Below the pieces are notes generated by a model. That model searched no databases, was not told the DNA's origin, and saw nothing but the letters and a program-made list of their open reading frames with translations. Positions 15,541 through 24,237 of a stretch of 64,000 nt of DNA are shown piece after piece. A program made the translations under genes and the position numbers. The stretch lies in assembly GCA_027452205.1 (NCBI GenBank), contig DAIDGV010000024.1, positions 280,750 to 344,749 on the forward strand, given 5' to 3'. The stretch comes from a candidate division FCPU426 bacterium (GTDB lineage Bacteria > Oederibacteriota > Muellerivitia > Muellerivitales > Muellerivitaceae). Within the stretch, counting starts at the first letter, position 1; every line of letters begins with the position of its first letter.

Positions 15541-16368
15541 CTAGCTAACGAACTCGATCTCGCCCACCGGCGGGATGAGTTTGTGCTTTTCCCCTTCGCC
15601 CAAAAAGGCGCGGATCGCGTTGCGGCCCTCGTCGCCCATCTCGACCGTGCGTTCGTTCACCCACATCCCCACGAAACGGTCGGCCACGTCCTTGGAAAGT
15701 CCCCGGCCAAAGGCCAAGGCGTAATCCAAAGCGGCTTCGCGGTTGTCCAACGAGTATTGGATGGATTGTTTGAGCTGCTTGGAAACCTTCTTCTTGATGT
15801 CTTCCGGCAGGTCCCGGCGGATGGCGTTTACGCCCATCGGCAGCACCATGCCGGTCTTTTTGAACCACCATTCGCCCATGTCGACGATCTTGTGGAAACC
15901 CTTCTCCTGGTAGGTCAATTGGCCTTCATGGATGATAAGCCCCGCGTCCACGTTACCCTTGGCGACCTCATCCATGATCTGGTCGAAGTCCACGATGACC
16001 TCTTGGAAATCCGGGAAGCAAAGCTTGAGCGACAGATAAGCGCTTGTCATTTTGCCCGGGATGGCGATCTTCTTACCCTTGAGGCTTTCGAGCGATACCG
16101 GCTTGTTGGCGATGATCATTGGGCCATAATTTTTACCAATAGAGCCGCCGTGGGTCAGGATGGCATAGAGGTCCTTCACATAGGCGTAAGCGTGCGCCGA
16201 GATGGCGGTCACTTCCATACGCCCTTCTTTGGCCCAGACGTTCAGGGTTTGGATGTCTTTAAGGACGTGTTCATACTCGATACCTTCGGTGTCGATCTTG
16301 TTCTTGGCCAGGCCATAGAACATGAAAGCGTCATCGGCGTCGGGGCTGTGGGCTAAACGGATCTTCAT
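15541..16368 (-). CDS. mqnD: 1,4-dihydroxy-6-naphthoate synthase (futalosine menaquinone pathway)
   Basis: MqnD converts cyclic dehypoxanthine futalosine to 1,4-dihydroxy-6-naphthoate in menaquinone synthesis. The 275-residue protein opens with MKIRLAHSPDADDAFMFYGL, a substrate-binding-protein-like start typical of MqnD. It also carries ITHGGSIGKNYGPMIIA-like and GLIIHEGQLTYQEKG segments, the latter with the conserved His. Later come GMVLPMGVNAI and the C-terminal MWVNERTVEMG. MqnA, B and C genes are absent from this window. The product fits the menaquinone expected for the Nuo and Sdh complexes encoded nearby. ATG start; upstream lies a palindromic repeat. Confidence 0.88.
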   Translation of the reverse strand: MKIRLAHSPDADDAFMFYGLAKNKIDTEGIEYEHVLKDIQTLNVWAKEGRMEVTAISAHAYAYVKDLYAILTHGGSIGKNYGPMIIANKPVSLESLKGKKIAIPGKMTSAYLSLKLCFPDFQEVIVDFDQIMDEVAKGNVDAGLIIHEGQLTYQEKGFHKIVDMGEWWFKKTGMVLPMGVNAIRRDLPEDIKKKVSKQLKQSIQYSLDNREAALDYALAFGRGLSKDVADRFVGMWVNERTVEMGDEGRNAIRAFLGEGEKHKLIPPVGEIEFVS

Positions 16369-16433
16369 AACGGGTCCTTTACGAGGGGAATTTTCGAGCG
16401 GCAGTTTACCTTTTCAGACAGGAAAAATCATTA

Positions 16434-16532
16434 GCCGCAGATGTACGCCAATTTTCGCAATAACAAAAAGGAAAAATCGATCGAATCTTGTGCCTTTTAT
16501 TTATGGCGATAATCTGCGTTAATTTGCGGCCA
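16434..16532. repeat. Intergenic repeat with imperfect terminal inverted repeats (family A, copy 1)
   Basis: The left end GCCGCAGATGTACGC and the right end, read in reverse complement, GCCGCAAATTAACGC are near-identical, bounding about 99 bp of AT-rich sequence between the HAD gene and mqnD. A related element with the same end sequence lies at 55271-55343. No ORF is inside. Confidence 0.55.
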
Positions 16533-16535
16533 ATA

Positions 16536-17261
16536 TTAAGGTAAATGTTCCAAGATGGCTTTGAGTACCTTTTCAGTATCGGAAAGGTCCTCAAAGACAT
16601 AATCCGGGCCCTCGGCCCTCAAAACATCGATGGAATAGTTACTGGTCGCGACCGCGATGACCCGGACATGCAAGTGACGGCCGCAATGGATGTCGTTGGG
16701 GGTATCCCCGATCAGCACAATCTCTTTGCGCGAGAACTTGTGCCCGGCGTATTTTTCGGCCGCGTCCAGTCCCCTTTGGGGCAGATCGGACCTTTGTCGG
16801 GTCCCGTCCCCGAAGGCGCCGAATGGAAAATATTGGTTCAGGTCATGGGGTTGAAGCTTGATCCGGGCCCCTTCCTCGAAATTGCCGGTCAAAAGACCCA
16901 TCAGGATCTCCGGGTGTTCATGCAATCGCTGGATCAGGGAAACGACTCCCGGTTTGAGAATGATGTAATCGGGCCGTTCAGTTACCTTGGCCCGGAGCGC
17001 CTTTAAGTATTCGTCTCTCATTATCGGCAAAAGTTGAGTGACCCTTTCCTCAGGAATACTATTCAAACCCAGGATGTCGTAGAAGATCTGAGGGTCCGTC
17101 TTGCCGCCTTGGCGGTATTGAGAGGTGTCGATCGTTCGGGGATCACCGATATCCTTGAATATCTTTTCAAGGACTTCTTTGACCGGGTCTTTCCAAATAG
17201 CCCGGGAAGTGCCCAGAATGGTGCCGTCGATATCAAAAAGAACGAGCCGGGAGGGTTTCAT
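16536..17261 (-). CDS. HAD-superfamily hydrolase, phosphatase type (copy 1)
   Basis: This 241-residue HAD phosphatase has motif I LFDIDGTILG (nucleophile Asp9, acid/base Asp11), motif II in GLLTGNFEEGARIKL, and motif III/IV in EIVLIGDTPNDIHCG. A helical cap lies between motif I and motif II (about residues 20-95). Its closest general relatives are phosphoglycolate-phosphatase-like enzymes, but substrate cannot be fixed. It is clearly paralogous to the gene at 17385, sharing the same motif spacing and a C-terminal YSIDVLRAEGPDYVFEDLSDT segment, so it arose by tandem duplication. A REP-like repeat separates the two. Confidence 0.85.
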   Translation of the reverse strand: MKPSRLVLFDIDGTILGTSRAIWKDPVKEVLEKIFKDIGDPRTIDTSQYRQGGKTDPQIFYDILGLNSIPEERVTQLLPIMRDEYLKALRAKVTERPDYIILKPGVVSLIQRLHEHPEILMGLLTGNFEEGARIKLQPHDLNQYFPFGAFGDGTRQRSDLPQRGLDAAEKYAGHKFSRKEIVLIGDTPNDIHCGRHLHVRVIAVATSNYSIDVLRAEGPDYVFEDLSDTEKVLKAILEHLP

Positions 17262-17284
17262 AAACGCAGTTTACAAGATTTTTT

Positions 17285-17344
17285 AGATGTCATTGCGAGG
17301 AATGCGCCGCGAATAGCGGCGTGAATATGACGAAGCAATCTCAG
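17285..17344. repeat. REP-like palindromic element
   Basis: The sequence contains CATTGCGAGG at one end and GACGAAGCAATCTC at the other, with ATTGC pairing with GCAAT, and an internal hairpin GCGCCGC-GAATA-GCGGCGT. This end pair is the form of a palindromic intergenic repeat seen dispersed in many unrelated bacterial genomes. It lies between the paralogous HAD genes. Confidence 0.65.
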
Positions 17345-17384
17345 TTTTAATAGGATCTTTCCCAAATGACACCTATTTACAAAA

Positions 17385-18140
17385 TTAGACTGGAGACAGG
17401 ATGGCAGAAAGGACTTTTGAAGTCTCCGATAGGTTCGCAAAAAGGAAATCCGGCCCTTCGGCCTTCAAGGTCTCGAGGGAGTAGCTGCCCGTCGCCACCG
17501 CCACCGCCCGGGCGCCCAGGGCCTCGACACAGCGCACGTCGCTGGGTGTGTCCCCAATGACCACCACATCCTTCCCCAAAAAGTGATGCCCCTTATGATA
17601 TTTGGCCTTTTCCACCGCCATGTCGGGCAGTTCGTCCCGGTGTTTGGCTCGGTCGCCGAAAGCGCCCATTTTAAAATCGAAATACTTCTCCAGGCCGTGG
17701 GTCGAAAGCTTGAGCCGTGCCGCCCCTTCGGAGTTCCCCGTCAGGAGGGAGAGAACGACGTCCTTGCGTTGGTGAAGGTCCGTCAGCAATTCATGGACAC
17801 CGGGTTTAAGTTCGGTGGTTTCAGGACCCTTGATGATCTTGGAGAGTCGTTTGAGATATTCCTCTAAAAGCTTCGGCATCCAGTCGTAAATTTCCTCTTC
17901 GCTGATGCAAATGCCTTCGAAGAGTTCGAACACTACCTGGGCGTCGGTCTTGCCGCTGGGCCGGTGTCGATAAGGGTCCACTCCGATGTTGGTGATGTCC
18001 CTAATGACATCCCGCATCAGGTCCACTTCACCCATGAGCACTTCGTCGCCGGTCTCGGCATTGGGGATCTTCCAGGCGTCTTCTTTGGCGGATAAAAGGG
18101 TGCCATCGATATCGAAAAGGACTAAATGGGTAGGATGCAA
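17385..18140 (-). CDS. HAD-superfamily hydrolase, phosphatase type (copy 2)
   Basis: A 251-residue paralogue of the gene at 16536. Motif I is LFDIDGTLLSAKEDAW (Asp9, Asp11), motif II LSLLTGNSEGAARLKL, and motifs III/IV lie in DVVVIGDTPSDVRC. The tail YSLETLKAEGPDFLFANLSET is near-identical in pattern to copy 1. The start is TTG at 18140, immediately after the thyX TAG, so translation is probably coupled to thyX. That pairing might suggest a nucleotide-monophosphate or other phosphorylated substrate, but this is only contextual. Confidence 0.85.
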   Translation of the reverse strand: MHPTHLVLFDIDGTLLSAKEDAWKIPNAETGDEVLMGEVDLMRDVIRDITNIGVDPYRHRPSGKTDAQVVFELFEGICISEEEIYDWMPKLLEEYLKRLSKIIKGPETTELKPGVHELLTDLHQRKDVVLSLLTGNSEGAARLKLSTHGLEKYFDFKMGAFGDRAKHRDELPDMAVEKAKYHKGHHFLGKDVVVIGDTPSDVRCVEALGARAVAVATGSYSLETLKAEGPDFLFANLSETSKVLSAILSPV

Positions 18141-19748
18141 CTAAATGACTCGCTCGTACTCGTTCAGGTCTTTCTTCCAGACCACCACACCACAGAAACG
18201 GTCGCCTTCGGGGCATTTGGGCAGCGTGCCCGCCAAACTGCGAAGCCCGCAGGGGGGCAGCAGCCATTTGCCAATCCGGGGATGGGTTTCCCGCACTTGC
18301 TGGGCCTCATCCACCGAGGCTTTCCAGATCTCTTCCTGGGCGTTATAGCAAAGCCGCATGGCATGTTTATGGTGCAGGTTCAAAAGGTCCGACGATTCGG
18401 TATAGCGGACCGCCACCGCGTTGGGCAGCAAATAGGAGGCGAACTCGTCGGATACGCCCATTTGGCGCAATTGGCCGATACGCTTCCAGGTCTCTTTCAT
18501 GATGCCGTCGAATTTCGCGACCAGGGCCGGGTCCTGTTCCACCAGGACCGGCAAGAGATAATCCGGCTCGTCCAGGGTCAAGGCATGTAAGGTGGGCCGG
18601 GAAGCCGGCGTCATGCGGTGGCGCTGGTCCTGCGAATCGCCCGCGTGGGACAGTTTCTTGCGGAAGGTGTAATGCGCGTGGAATAAGGTGCGCGTGATCT
18701 TGCTGTGGGTAGAGACGTTCAGCGTCTCGCCCAGGTACTTGTTCTTCGACGGGTCCAGCGCCAAGGCGATGGCATCGTCATCGGATAAAGCCGACGCCGG
18801 CAGGCCAAATACTTCCCGCACGGCGGCAGCTAGGATCCGTTCCCCCTCTTTGGAATAATCGACCAACTTCGACATCCTCCCCCCCAAGGAGGCGTCAAAC
18901 TCCTGCCGGAAAGCCTTCTGCGCCCCGGCGGCAGCGTGGAACGATTCCATCATCTGGTACTCAGGCGTGGCCTCGAGCTCGATCGGCTCTTCGAGGATGG
19001 CCTTATACTCCGGCGCCAGTCTCAATACTTCCTCGACCATCTTGCCCACCACGATGCGCTGTTCCAACGGCGCGTCGAAGGTTTGGCACAAGCGCCAATA
19101 ACGCAAAAGGGTCAGGCCCGACACCGTGTGGTACAGATAAGCGAAGGTGGCCACGGGCAGCACATAGCGGGCCACTTCTTGGGATTTTTTCTGGATGGCG
19201 ACCTGGGCTTTCTTGTGGGTCTCGTCGATGCCCTTGAAACGCTTGAAATATTCCTTGGCCACCAGGGGTTTGAACTTTTCCGTCAAGTCCTGGTAGGACT
19301 GGGTCTGGTAGGCCACCGTTTCTTGATAGAGCTTGGCCGCATCGCCAGCCAAGGGCGGCATAGCCACCTGGCTCGGGTTCACCGTCACATAGCGTTGGGA
19401 AACCTGCTCGGAGTTATAAAAAGGATGGCTGTGCAGGAAGCTCCACAGGAACTGCCGGGAAACATTCTCGATGGCGAATTGGAAATGGGCGTGCTGAAGG
19501 GTGGTGTGATGCCCCGCCTTATAAATGGACTTGGCCAGGTCGTCGCGTTTTTCCCAACGTTCTTTTTGCTTCTCCTCGTCCAGCCCCGCGCCAAAGACCT
19601 GGTCCGTCGTGACGATGCCTTTGCTGGAATAACAGGTGCGCGCCGTGGCCACCGCGTTGTCGAAGGGCTTCACGAAAGAATTGACCAAGGTCACCTTGGG
19701 TTCAGTGGAAAGAAAAGCGGGCAAAGTTTTTTCGGCTAAAGAGGACAT
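18141..19748 (-). CDS. thyX: ThyX-like FAD-dependent thymidylate synthase, double-length
   Basis: ThyX methylates dUMP to dTMP using FAD and methylene-tetrahydrofolate. The usual protein is about 220-250 residues; this one is 535 and appears to hold two ThyX-type domains. The first (about 20-240) has HHTTLQHAHFQFAIENVSRQ and FYNSEQVSQRY (110-120), a variant of the RHRxxSxNExSxRY signature with one extra residue. The second (about 270-480) has HAHYTFRKKLSHAGDSQDQR followed by HRM. The canonical signature thus looks divided between the domains. Such two-domain forms are known in databases. It sits upstream of a HAD phosphatase gene with no spacing. Confidence 0.85.
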   Translation of the reverse strand: MSSLAEKTLPAFLSTEPKVTLVNSFVKPFDNAVATARTCYSSKGIVTTDQVFGAGLDEEKQKERWEKRDDLAKSIYKAGHHTTLQHAHFQFAIENVSRQFLWSFLHSHPFYNSEQVSQRYVTVNPSQVAMPPLAGDAAKLYQETVAYQTQSYQDLTEKFKPLVAKEYFKRFKGIDETHKKAQVAIQKKSQEVARYVLPVATFAYLYHTVSGLTLLRYWRLCQTFDAPLEQRIVVGKMVEEVLRLAPEYKAILEEPIELEATPEYQMMESFHAAAGAQKAFRQEFDASLGGRMSKLVDYSKEGERILAAAVREVFGLPASALSDDDAIALALDPSKNKYLGETLNVSTHSKITRTLFHAHYTFRKKLSHAGDSQDQRHRMTPASRPTLHALTLDEPDYLLPVLVEQDPALVAKFDGIMKETWKRIGQLRQMGVSDEFASYLLPNAVAVRYTESSDLLNLHHKHAMRLCYNAQEEIWKASVDEAQQVRETHPRIGKWLLPPCGLRSLAGTLPKCPEGDRFCGVVVWKKDLNEYERVI

Positions 19749-19837
19749 GCATGCTCTTGAAAGGGAATAAAGAAGGGGAAAAGTGTCGAGGGATTCATTC
19801 TAACGAAAAACAAAAAACTAACAAAGGCAATTTGAGC

Positions 19838-19920
19838 TTTGATAAACATTGATAAAAACGGATAAATCTTTAACGACAAAAAACCTTATCAAAATTCATC
19901 TGTGTTCATCATAGCTAAAT
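19838..19920. repeat. AT-rich intergenic repeat-like sequence
   Basis: TGATAAACATTGATAAAAACGGATAAATC at the left and TTCATCTGTGTTCATCA at the right form the pattern of a dispersed intergenic element seen in other genomes (ATCCGTGTTTATC / CATCTGTGTTCATC words). Its two halves partly pair. It lies between thyX and a terminator. Confidence 0.35.
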
Positions 19921-19951
19921 TGAATTTTGGCTTTAATTTGTTCGAAAAAAG

Positions 19952-19987
19952 AAAAGCGGGTTCCCCTTTCGGGAAACCCGCTTTTTT
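19952..19987 (-). terminator. Intrinsic terminator, probably bidirectional
   Basis: AAAAGCGGGTT-CCCC / GGG-AAACCCGCTTTT with loop CTTTC; one mismatch in a roughly 14-bp stem, with T-runs on both strands. It sits 12 nt after the stop of the secreted-protein gene at 19999. Confidence 0.85.
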
Positions 19988-19998
19988 CAGCGGAAAAC

Positions 19999-20811
19999 TT
20001 AGCGCGCGTCGTCGGAAGAAGACGCCGTCGGGACCGCGGCCGGGGCCGAAGCGCTCGAAGAAGCGGACTTGGACTTCTTCTTTTTGTGGCTCTTGGTGGT
20101 TGGCGTAATGGTCGAAGCGACCGTCGCTTTGGACGTGACTTGCGCCGTCACAGAAGTCTTCACTACCTGAGTCGAAACAGCGGTAGCAGTAGGTTTGGTC
20201 ATCTCTTTGACCACTTCCTTGGCCTTGGCTTTCGGGTGGGCGGCGTTCACAAAGGCGAAAGACAGGGAAATGCCCTCATCGTCTAGCTTGAACTCATAAC
20301 CCTTGCCCCATTCCAGGTCTACATTATCCTGGAACACTAGGTCCAGGCGGTACTTAGCGGAACCAGACAAAAAGCTTTCGATTTGCTGGAAAGAGCTCAA
20401 GTAGGATTCGCGCTTGTCTATGTTGCGTTGTTGTTCTTTGGGCAGCCACAGTTCCACCGTCAGGAACTGGTTGCCATCCTCAGGGTTGAACACATAAAGC
20501 TCGATGCCCTTATGGGTACCGTAGGTGTAATAGGTCCAATCGCTCACCACACCATGCAACAAATGGCCGTGATTGTCCGCCAGGAGGATCGTATAAGCCG
20601 GCAATTCCTCGTGGGTGGTCAAATATCCATTGATGGATTGGAACGCGTTCTTGTAACGGTCCGTGTTCAAATGGAAAGGCGAATAGGACGAATCCGCCAA
20701 GTTGGTCTCCGACAGGTTGTGGATACCAGGTCCTGCTTGGACTTGGGCCGCGCCAAAGGTCATCCCAGCGACCATGGCCAAGACCGCTAAACGTTGGAAA
20801 GCTTTTCTCAT
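19999..20811 (-). CDS. Secreted hypothetical protein with Lys/Ser/Ala-rich tail
   Basis: The 270-residue protein has a signal peptide (1-26, ending FGAAQVQAG). The mature part (about 30-190) begins IHNLSETNLADSSYSPFHLN and contains alternating strands with LYVFNPEDGNQFLTVELWLP. From about 190 the sequence becomes low-complexity, rich in Lys, Ala, Thr, Val and Ser (TTKSHKKKKSKSASSSASAPA). This tail may bind nucleic acid, polyanions or the cell wall. I do not recognise the family. It is transcribed alone, with a strong terminator downstream, and is divergent from the AAA+ gene. Confidence 0.72.
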   Translation of the reverse strand: MRKAFQRLAVLAMVAGMTFGAAQVQAGPGIHNLSETNLADSSYSPFHLNTDRYKNAFQSINGYLTTHEELPAYTILLADNHGHLLHGVVSDWTYYTYGTHKGIELYVFNPEDGNQFLTVELWLPKEQQRNIDKRESYLSSFQQIESFLSGSAKYRLDLVFQDNVDLEWGKGYEFKLDDEGISLSFAFVNAAHPKAKAKEVVKEMTKPTATAVSTQVVKTSVTAQVTSKATVASTITPTTKSHKKKKSKSASSSASAPAAVPTASSSDDAR

Positions 20812-21024
20812 GCTGAAACCCCTCCCGATATTTCATTGAACTGACGGCACATTCTACCCAAAAAGACCGGGAGCTGGCGGTAAAGATAACCCTTGGGTAA
20901 CCGCAACCCTTCGGTCCAAATAGGGCTTTTTAGGCCCTATTCAGGCCCCTTGCAACCCTCGGTCACGGACTCTTAATATCAAACTCAATATCCCTAGAAA
21001 TATCCCATTCCAAAGGACCCCTCT

Positions 21025-22467
21025 ATGTCTTCCAAGCCTTCCACCCTGGGCGAACTGAAAGCCGCCCAGTATCCCGACTTCACGGTGAAACAGGAACTGG
21101 AAAGGAACCTGATCAAGAAGATCCAGCCCGGAGAGAACCTTTTTCCCAAGATCAAGGGTTTCGAAGAGACCGTCCTGCCCCAACTGACCAATGCCCTGCT
21201 TTCCCATCACGACATCGTGCTTTTAGGCGAGAAGGGCCAAGCCAAGAGCCGTCTCATGCGCTCCTTGGTGCAATTCCTGGATGAGGAGATTCCCGTCGTG
21301 AAGGGTTGCGAGATCCACGACCATCCCTATCACCCCATTTGCGCGGCCTGCCGGAAAAAACTGGCCGCCCAAGGCGATTCCCTGGAGATCGAATGGATCG
21401 GTCGGGAACAACGGTATGGGGAACGCCTTTCCCCCGGCACTAAGATCGCCGACCTCATCGGCGACCTGGACCCCGCCAAGGTAGCCGCGGGTAATCCTTT
21501 AGCCAGCGAAGAGGCCATTCATTTCGGTCTCATCCCCCGGATGAATCGGGGCATCTTCGCTATCAATGAATTGCCCGACTTGGAATATCTGGTACAAGTG
21601 GCCCTCTTCAACATCTTGGAGGAACGGGACATCCAAGTGCGCGGCTATCCTATCCGTTTCGACCTGGACCTGATCCTGCTCTTCACCGCCAACCCCGAGG
21701 AATATACCCGGGCCGGGAAGATCATCACCCAGCTCAAGGACCGCATTGGCGCCGAGATCCGCACCCACTATCCCCTCACCCGGGAACTGGGCATCGAGAT
21801 CATCCGTCAAGAAGCCCGCCTGCCGCAGGATGAGAATATCAAACTCATCGTGCCCGATTTCATGACCGAGATCATCGAGCAGATCACCATCGAAGCCCGT
21901 AAAAGCGCCTATGTGAACCAAAAATCGGGCGTTTCCGCCCGGCTTTCCATCGCCAACTACGAGACCATGATCGCCAACGCCCGCCGCCGGGCCTATGTGC
22001 TGGGGGAAAGCGAGGCCGTACCGCGCATTTCGGACCTGAACTATCTCTATACCTCATCCTCGGGCAAGATCGAGTTGGACCCCTTCCGCGAGGAAACCGT
22101 GAACGAATTCCAGGTCTTCGGCAAGATCATGGACAAGGCCATCCTGCAGGTCTTCAAGGAGCACATGGAGAAAGAACACCTCGAACTGGTCATGCCCGAC
22201 ATGAGCGGCGAGAAACATATCCGGGTCTCGGAAATGACGCCTGCCGCCCAATATAAAGAACTCATTTCACAGCTTCCGGTCATTTGGGAACCGGTCCATC
22301 AGCTCAACGGTAAGAATTCGGAGGTCTATCAGGCTTCCTGCGTGGAGTTCGTACTGGAAGGCCTTCACCTGTCCGGCAAGCTTTCCCGGGGCAAGGTAGG
22401 TGAGTTCTTCGACTACCAGACCCCTTCCAAACCCAAGGCCCGGGCCAAAGAGAAGGAACAGGACTAA
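21025..22467 (+). CDS. AAA+ ATPase of the MoxR / magnesium-chelatase ChlI type
   Basis: The 480-residue ATPase has Walker A GEKGQAKS (68-75) in a segment IVLLGEKGQAKSRLMRSLVQ. Walker B-like GIFAINELPDL (about 174-184) and the sensor region LILLFTANPEEYTRAGKI follow, the latter resembling ChlI/BchI. An insertion after Walker A carries cysteines (C95, C106, C109) that could bind a metal. It directly precedes a VWA-domain gene (4-nt gap), the classic MoxR-VWA arrangement in which the pair remodels or assembles client complexes. No chelatase large subunit is encoded nearby, so a chlorophyll role is unlikely. Confidence 0.85.
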   Translation: MSSKPSTLGELKAAQYPDFTVKQELERNLIKKIQPGENLFPKIKGFEETVLPQLTNALLSHHDIVLLGEKGQAKSRLMRSLVQFLDEEIPVVKGCEIHDHPYHPICAACRKKLAAQGDSLEIEWIGREQRYGERLSPGTKIADLIGDLDPAKVAAGNPLASEEAIHFGLIPRMNRGIFAINELPDLEYLVQVALFNILEERDIQVRGYPIRFDLDLILLFTANPEEYTRAGKIITQLKDRIGAEIRTHYPLTRELGIEIIRQEARLPQDENIKLIVPDFMTEIIEQITIEARKSAYVNQKSGVSARLSIANYETMIANARRRAYVLGESEAVPRISDLNYLYTSSSGKIELDPFREETVNEFQVFGKIMDKAILQVFKEHMEKEHLELVMPDMSGEKHIRVSEMTPAAQYKELISQLPVIWEPVHQLNGKNSEVYQASCVEFVLEGLHLSGKLSRGKVGEFFDYQTPSKPKARAKEKEQD

Positions 22468-22471
22468 ACCG

Positions 22472-24214
22472 ATGATCACCCATGATTATTCCGAATGGCA
22501 CGAACCGGAAAAGCCGCCCTTCACGGTGGAAGAACTGGTCAATGCCGTGAAGGAACTCATGATGCGCTATCACGTGCCCTTTGATGAGGCCTTGAAGCAC
22601 CTGCAGGAAAAGGGCATCCCCTATAACCAGTTCCTCAAGGTGGGCGGATTGGACGAGCTCATCCAAGGATTCTTGGACCAGTTAAACCAGCAAAAACAGG
22701 ACATCCTGGGCCAACACCGCTTGGACGATCTTTTGAGCAAACTGGAGGAGGATATCCGCCGCAAGGGAGCCGAACTGGATCAGCAGATCGCTAAATTGAA
22801 GGATAACGATCTTCTCGCCAATTTTCGGAACGACCTGGAACACCGCAACCCTTCCCAGCTTTACACCCTCAGCTGGAAGGTCGCCCGCCATAAAGACAAG
22901 AAAGCCCCGGAGATCGCCAATTCCCTGCGGAAACTCACCGAGCTGATCCAGAAGATGAACGCCTTGGAAGAACTGCACCAGGAACAGGCTTTCACCGGCG
23001 ACAAGAGCCTGACCATACCCGAGGCCGAACGGGTGAAGGAAAAACTGGAGATGTTGGAGAACCTCCAACAGCAACTCATGGACGCCCTGGAATATGGCGA
23101 CCTTTTCAATATGGACCTAGAGCAGTTGGAAAAGACCCTCGGCCAGGAAGCCGCCCAGGCCTTTGACGCCAAGCGCGAGGAACTACGCCGCCAGTTCAAT
23201 GAAGCCCTGCAATCGACCGGCCAGGTGGATTACGACGAAGGTACGGACATTTACAAGCTCACCCCCGGCGCCGCCCGCAAGATCGGCGAGAAAGCCTTGA
23301 AGGAGGTCTTCTCCCGGCTCTTCACCGACGGCGTAGGCCGCCATCATGCCACCTACACCGGCGAGGGCAACGTGGAAATGACCGTGACGAAGCCTTATGA
23401 ATTTGGCGACTCCCTGAGCCACCTCGACCTGCCCTCCAGCCTCCTCAATTCCGCCATCCGTCAATTAGGCACCAATGCCGCCCCCGGCAAGATCCGCATC
23501 GACAGCCGGGACTTCATGGTGCACCAAACCAAGGGCGCGGCCTCCACCGCTATCGTCATGCTCATCGACCAAAGCGGCTCCATGGCCCGCTTCGGACGCT
23601 TTTATAACGCCAAGAAATTGGCCCTGGCCTTGGACACCCTCATCCGCACCGAATATCCCGAGGACAAACTGAGCTTCGTGTGTTTTTCCACTTTCGCTAA
23701 ACAGGTCTCCATCGGGGCCATTCCGGAACTGGCGCCCAAGGAGATCACCGTCATGGGCGGGGGCATGAACCTGCGGGTGGATATGTCCAACGGCCTGAGC
23801 GAAAAGTCACGGGACTTCGTCCCCGAGCATTTCACCAATCTGCAAAAAGGCCTGGAGCTGGCCCGGGTCCTTTTGGCCAACTCGGACACGAAAAACAAGA
23901 GCATCCTGCTCATCACCGACGGTGCCCCCACCGCCTTTTATGAGGACCATTACCTTTACCTGACCTATCCCCCCAACGAACGCACTTACCAGCGCACCTT
24001 AAGGGAGGTTCGGGCCGTCACCGACGAGGGCATCACCATCAATACCTTCATGATGGGGGACGATTTTGAGAGCGGTTATTTTGGCGAGGGTGAGTTCCTG
24101 GAAAAAATGCACAAGATCAACAAGGGCCGCCTCATCTATCCCGCCCCGGACAAACTGACTCAATTCGTCCTGAAGGACTATTTGGACCAGAAGAACAAGC
24201 TTATCCAGATCTGA
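22472..24214 (+). CDS. VWA-domain protein, partner of the AAA+ ATPase
   Basis: The protein is 580 residues from ATG 22472. The track's earlier start at 22400 overlaps the ATPase and reads a proline/arginine-rich shadow, so I rejected it. The N-terminal 300 residues are helical and coiled-coil-like (AELDQQIAKLKDND; EKLEMLENLQQQLMDAL). The C-terminal VWA domain (about 360-560) starts STAIVMLIDQSGSMARFG, a MIDAS DxSxS motif, with LLITDGAP supplying the later Asp. Metal-dependent protein binding is expected. Together with the ATPase it should form a cytoplasmic chaperone-like pair. Clients are unknown. Confidence 0.85.
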   Translation: MITHDYSEWHEPEKPPFTVEELVNAVKELMMRYHVPFDEALKHLQEKGIPYNQFLKVGGLDELIQGFLDQLNQQKQDILGQHRLDDLLSKLEEDIRRKGAELDQQIAKLKDNDLLANFRNDLEHRNPSQLYTLSWKVARHKDKKAPEIANSLRKLTELIQKMNALEELHQEQAFTGDKSLTIPEAERVKEKLEMLENLQQQLMDALEYGDLFNMDLEQLEKTLGQEAAQAFDAKREELRRQFNEALQSTGQVDYDEGTDIYKLTPGAARKIGEKALKEVFSRLFTDGVGRHHATYTGEGNVEMTVTKPYEFGDSLSHLDLPSSLLNSAIRQLGTNAAPGKIRIDSRDFMVHQTKGAASTAIVMLIDQSGSMARFGRFYNAKKLALALDTLIRTEYPEDKLSFVCFSTFAKQVSIGAIPELAPKEITVMGGGMNLRVDMSNGLSEKSRDFVPEHFTNLQKGLELARVLLANSDTKNKSILLITDGAPTAFYEDHYLYLTYPPNERTYQRTLREVRAVTDEGITINTFMMGDDFESGYFGEGEFLEKMHKINKGRLIYPAPDKLTQFVLKDYLDQKNKLIQI

Positions 24215-24237
24215 TCCCCGGTCGTTATAATCCTCTC

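Noticed and set aside
15166-16356. A 396-residue plus-strand ORF spanning the GIY-YIG gene and mqnD
   Set aside because: It crosses two well supported minus-strand genes and their intergenic boundary, with shadow-like composition.
19749-19951. A tRNA or small RNA gene in the AT-rich gap near thyX
   Set aside because: No cloverleaf-like pairing or TTCRANY loop is visible; the sequence is better explained as an intergenic repeat.
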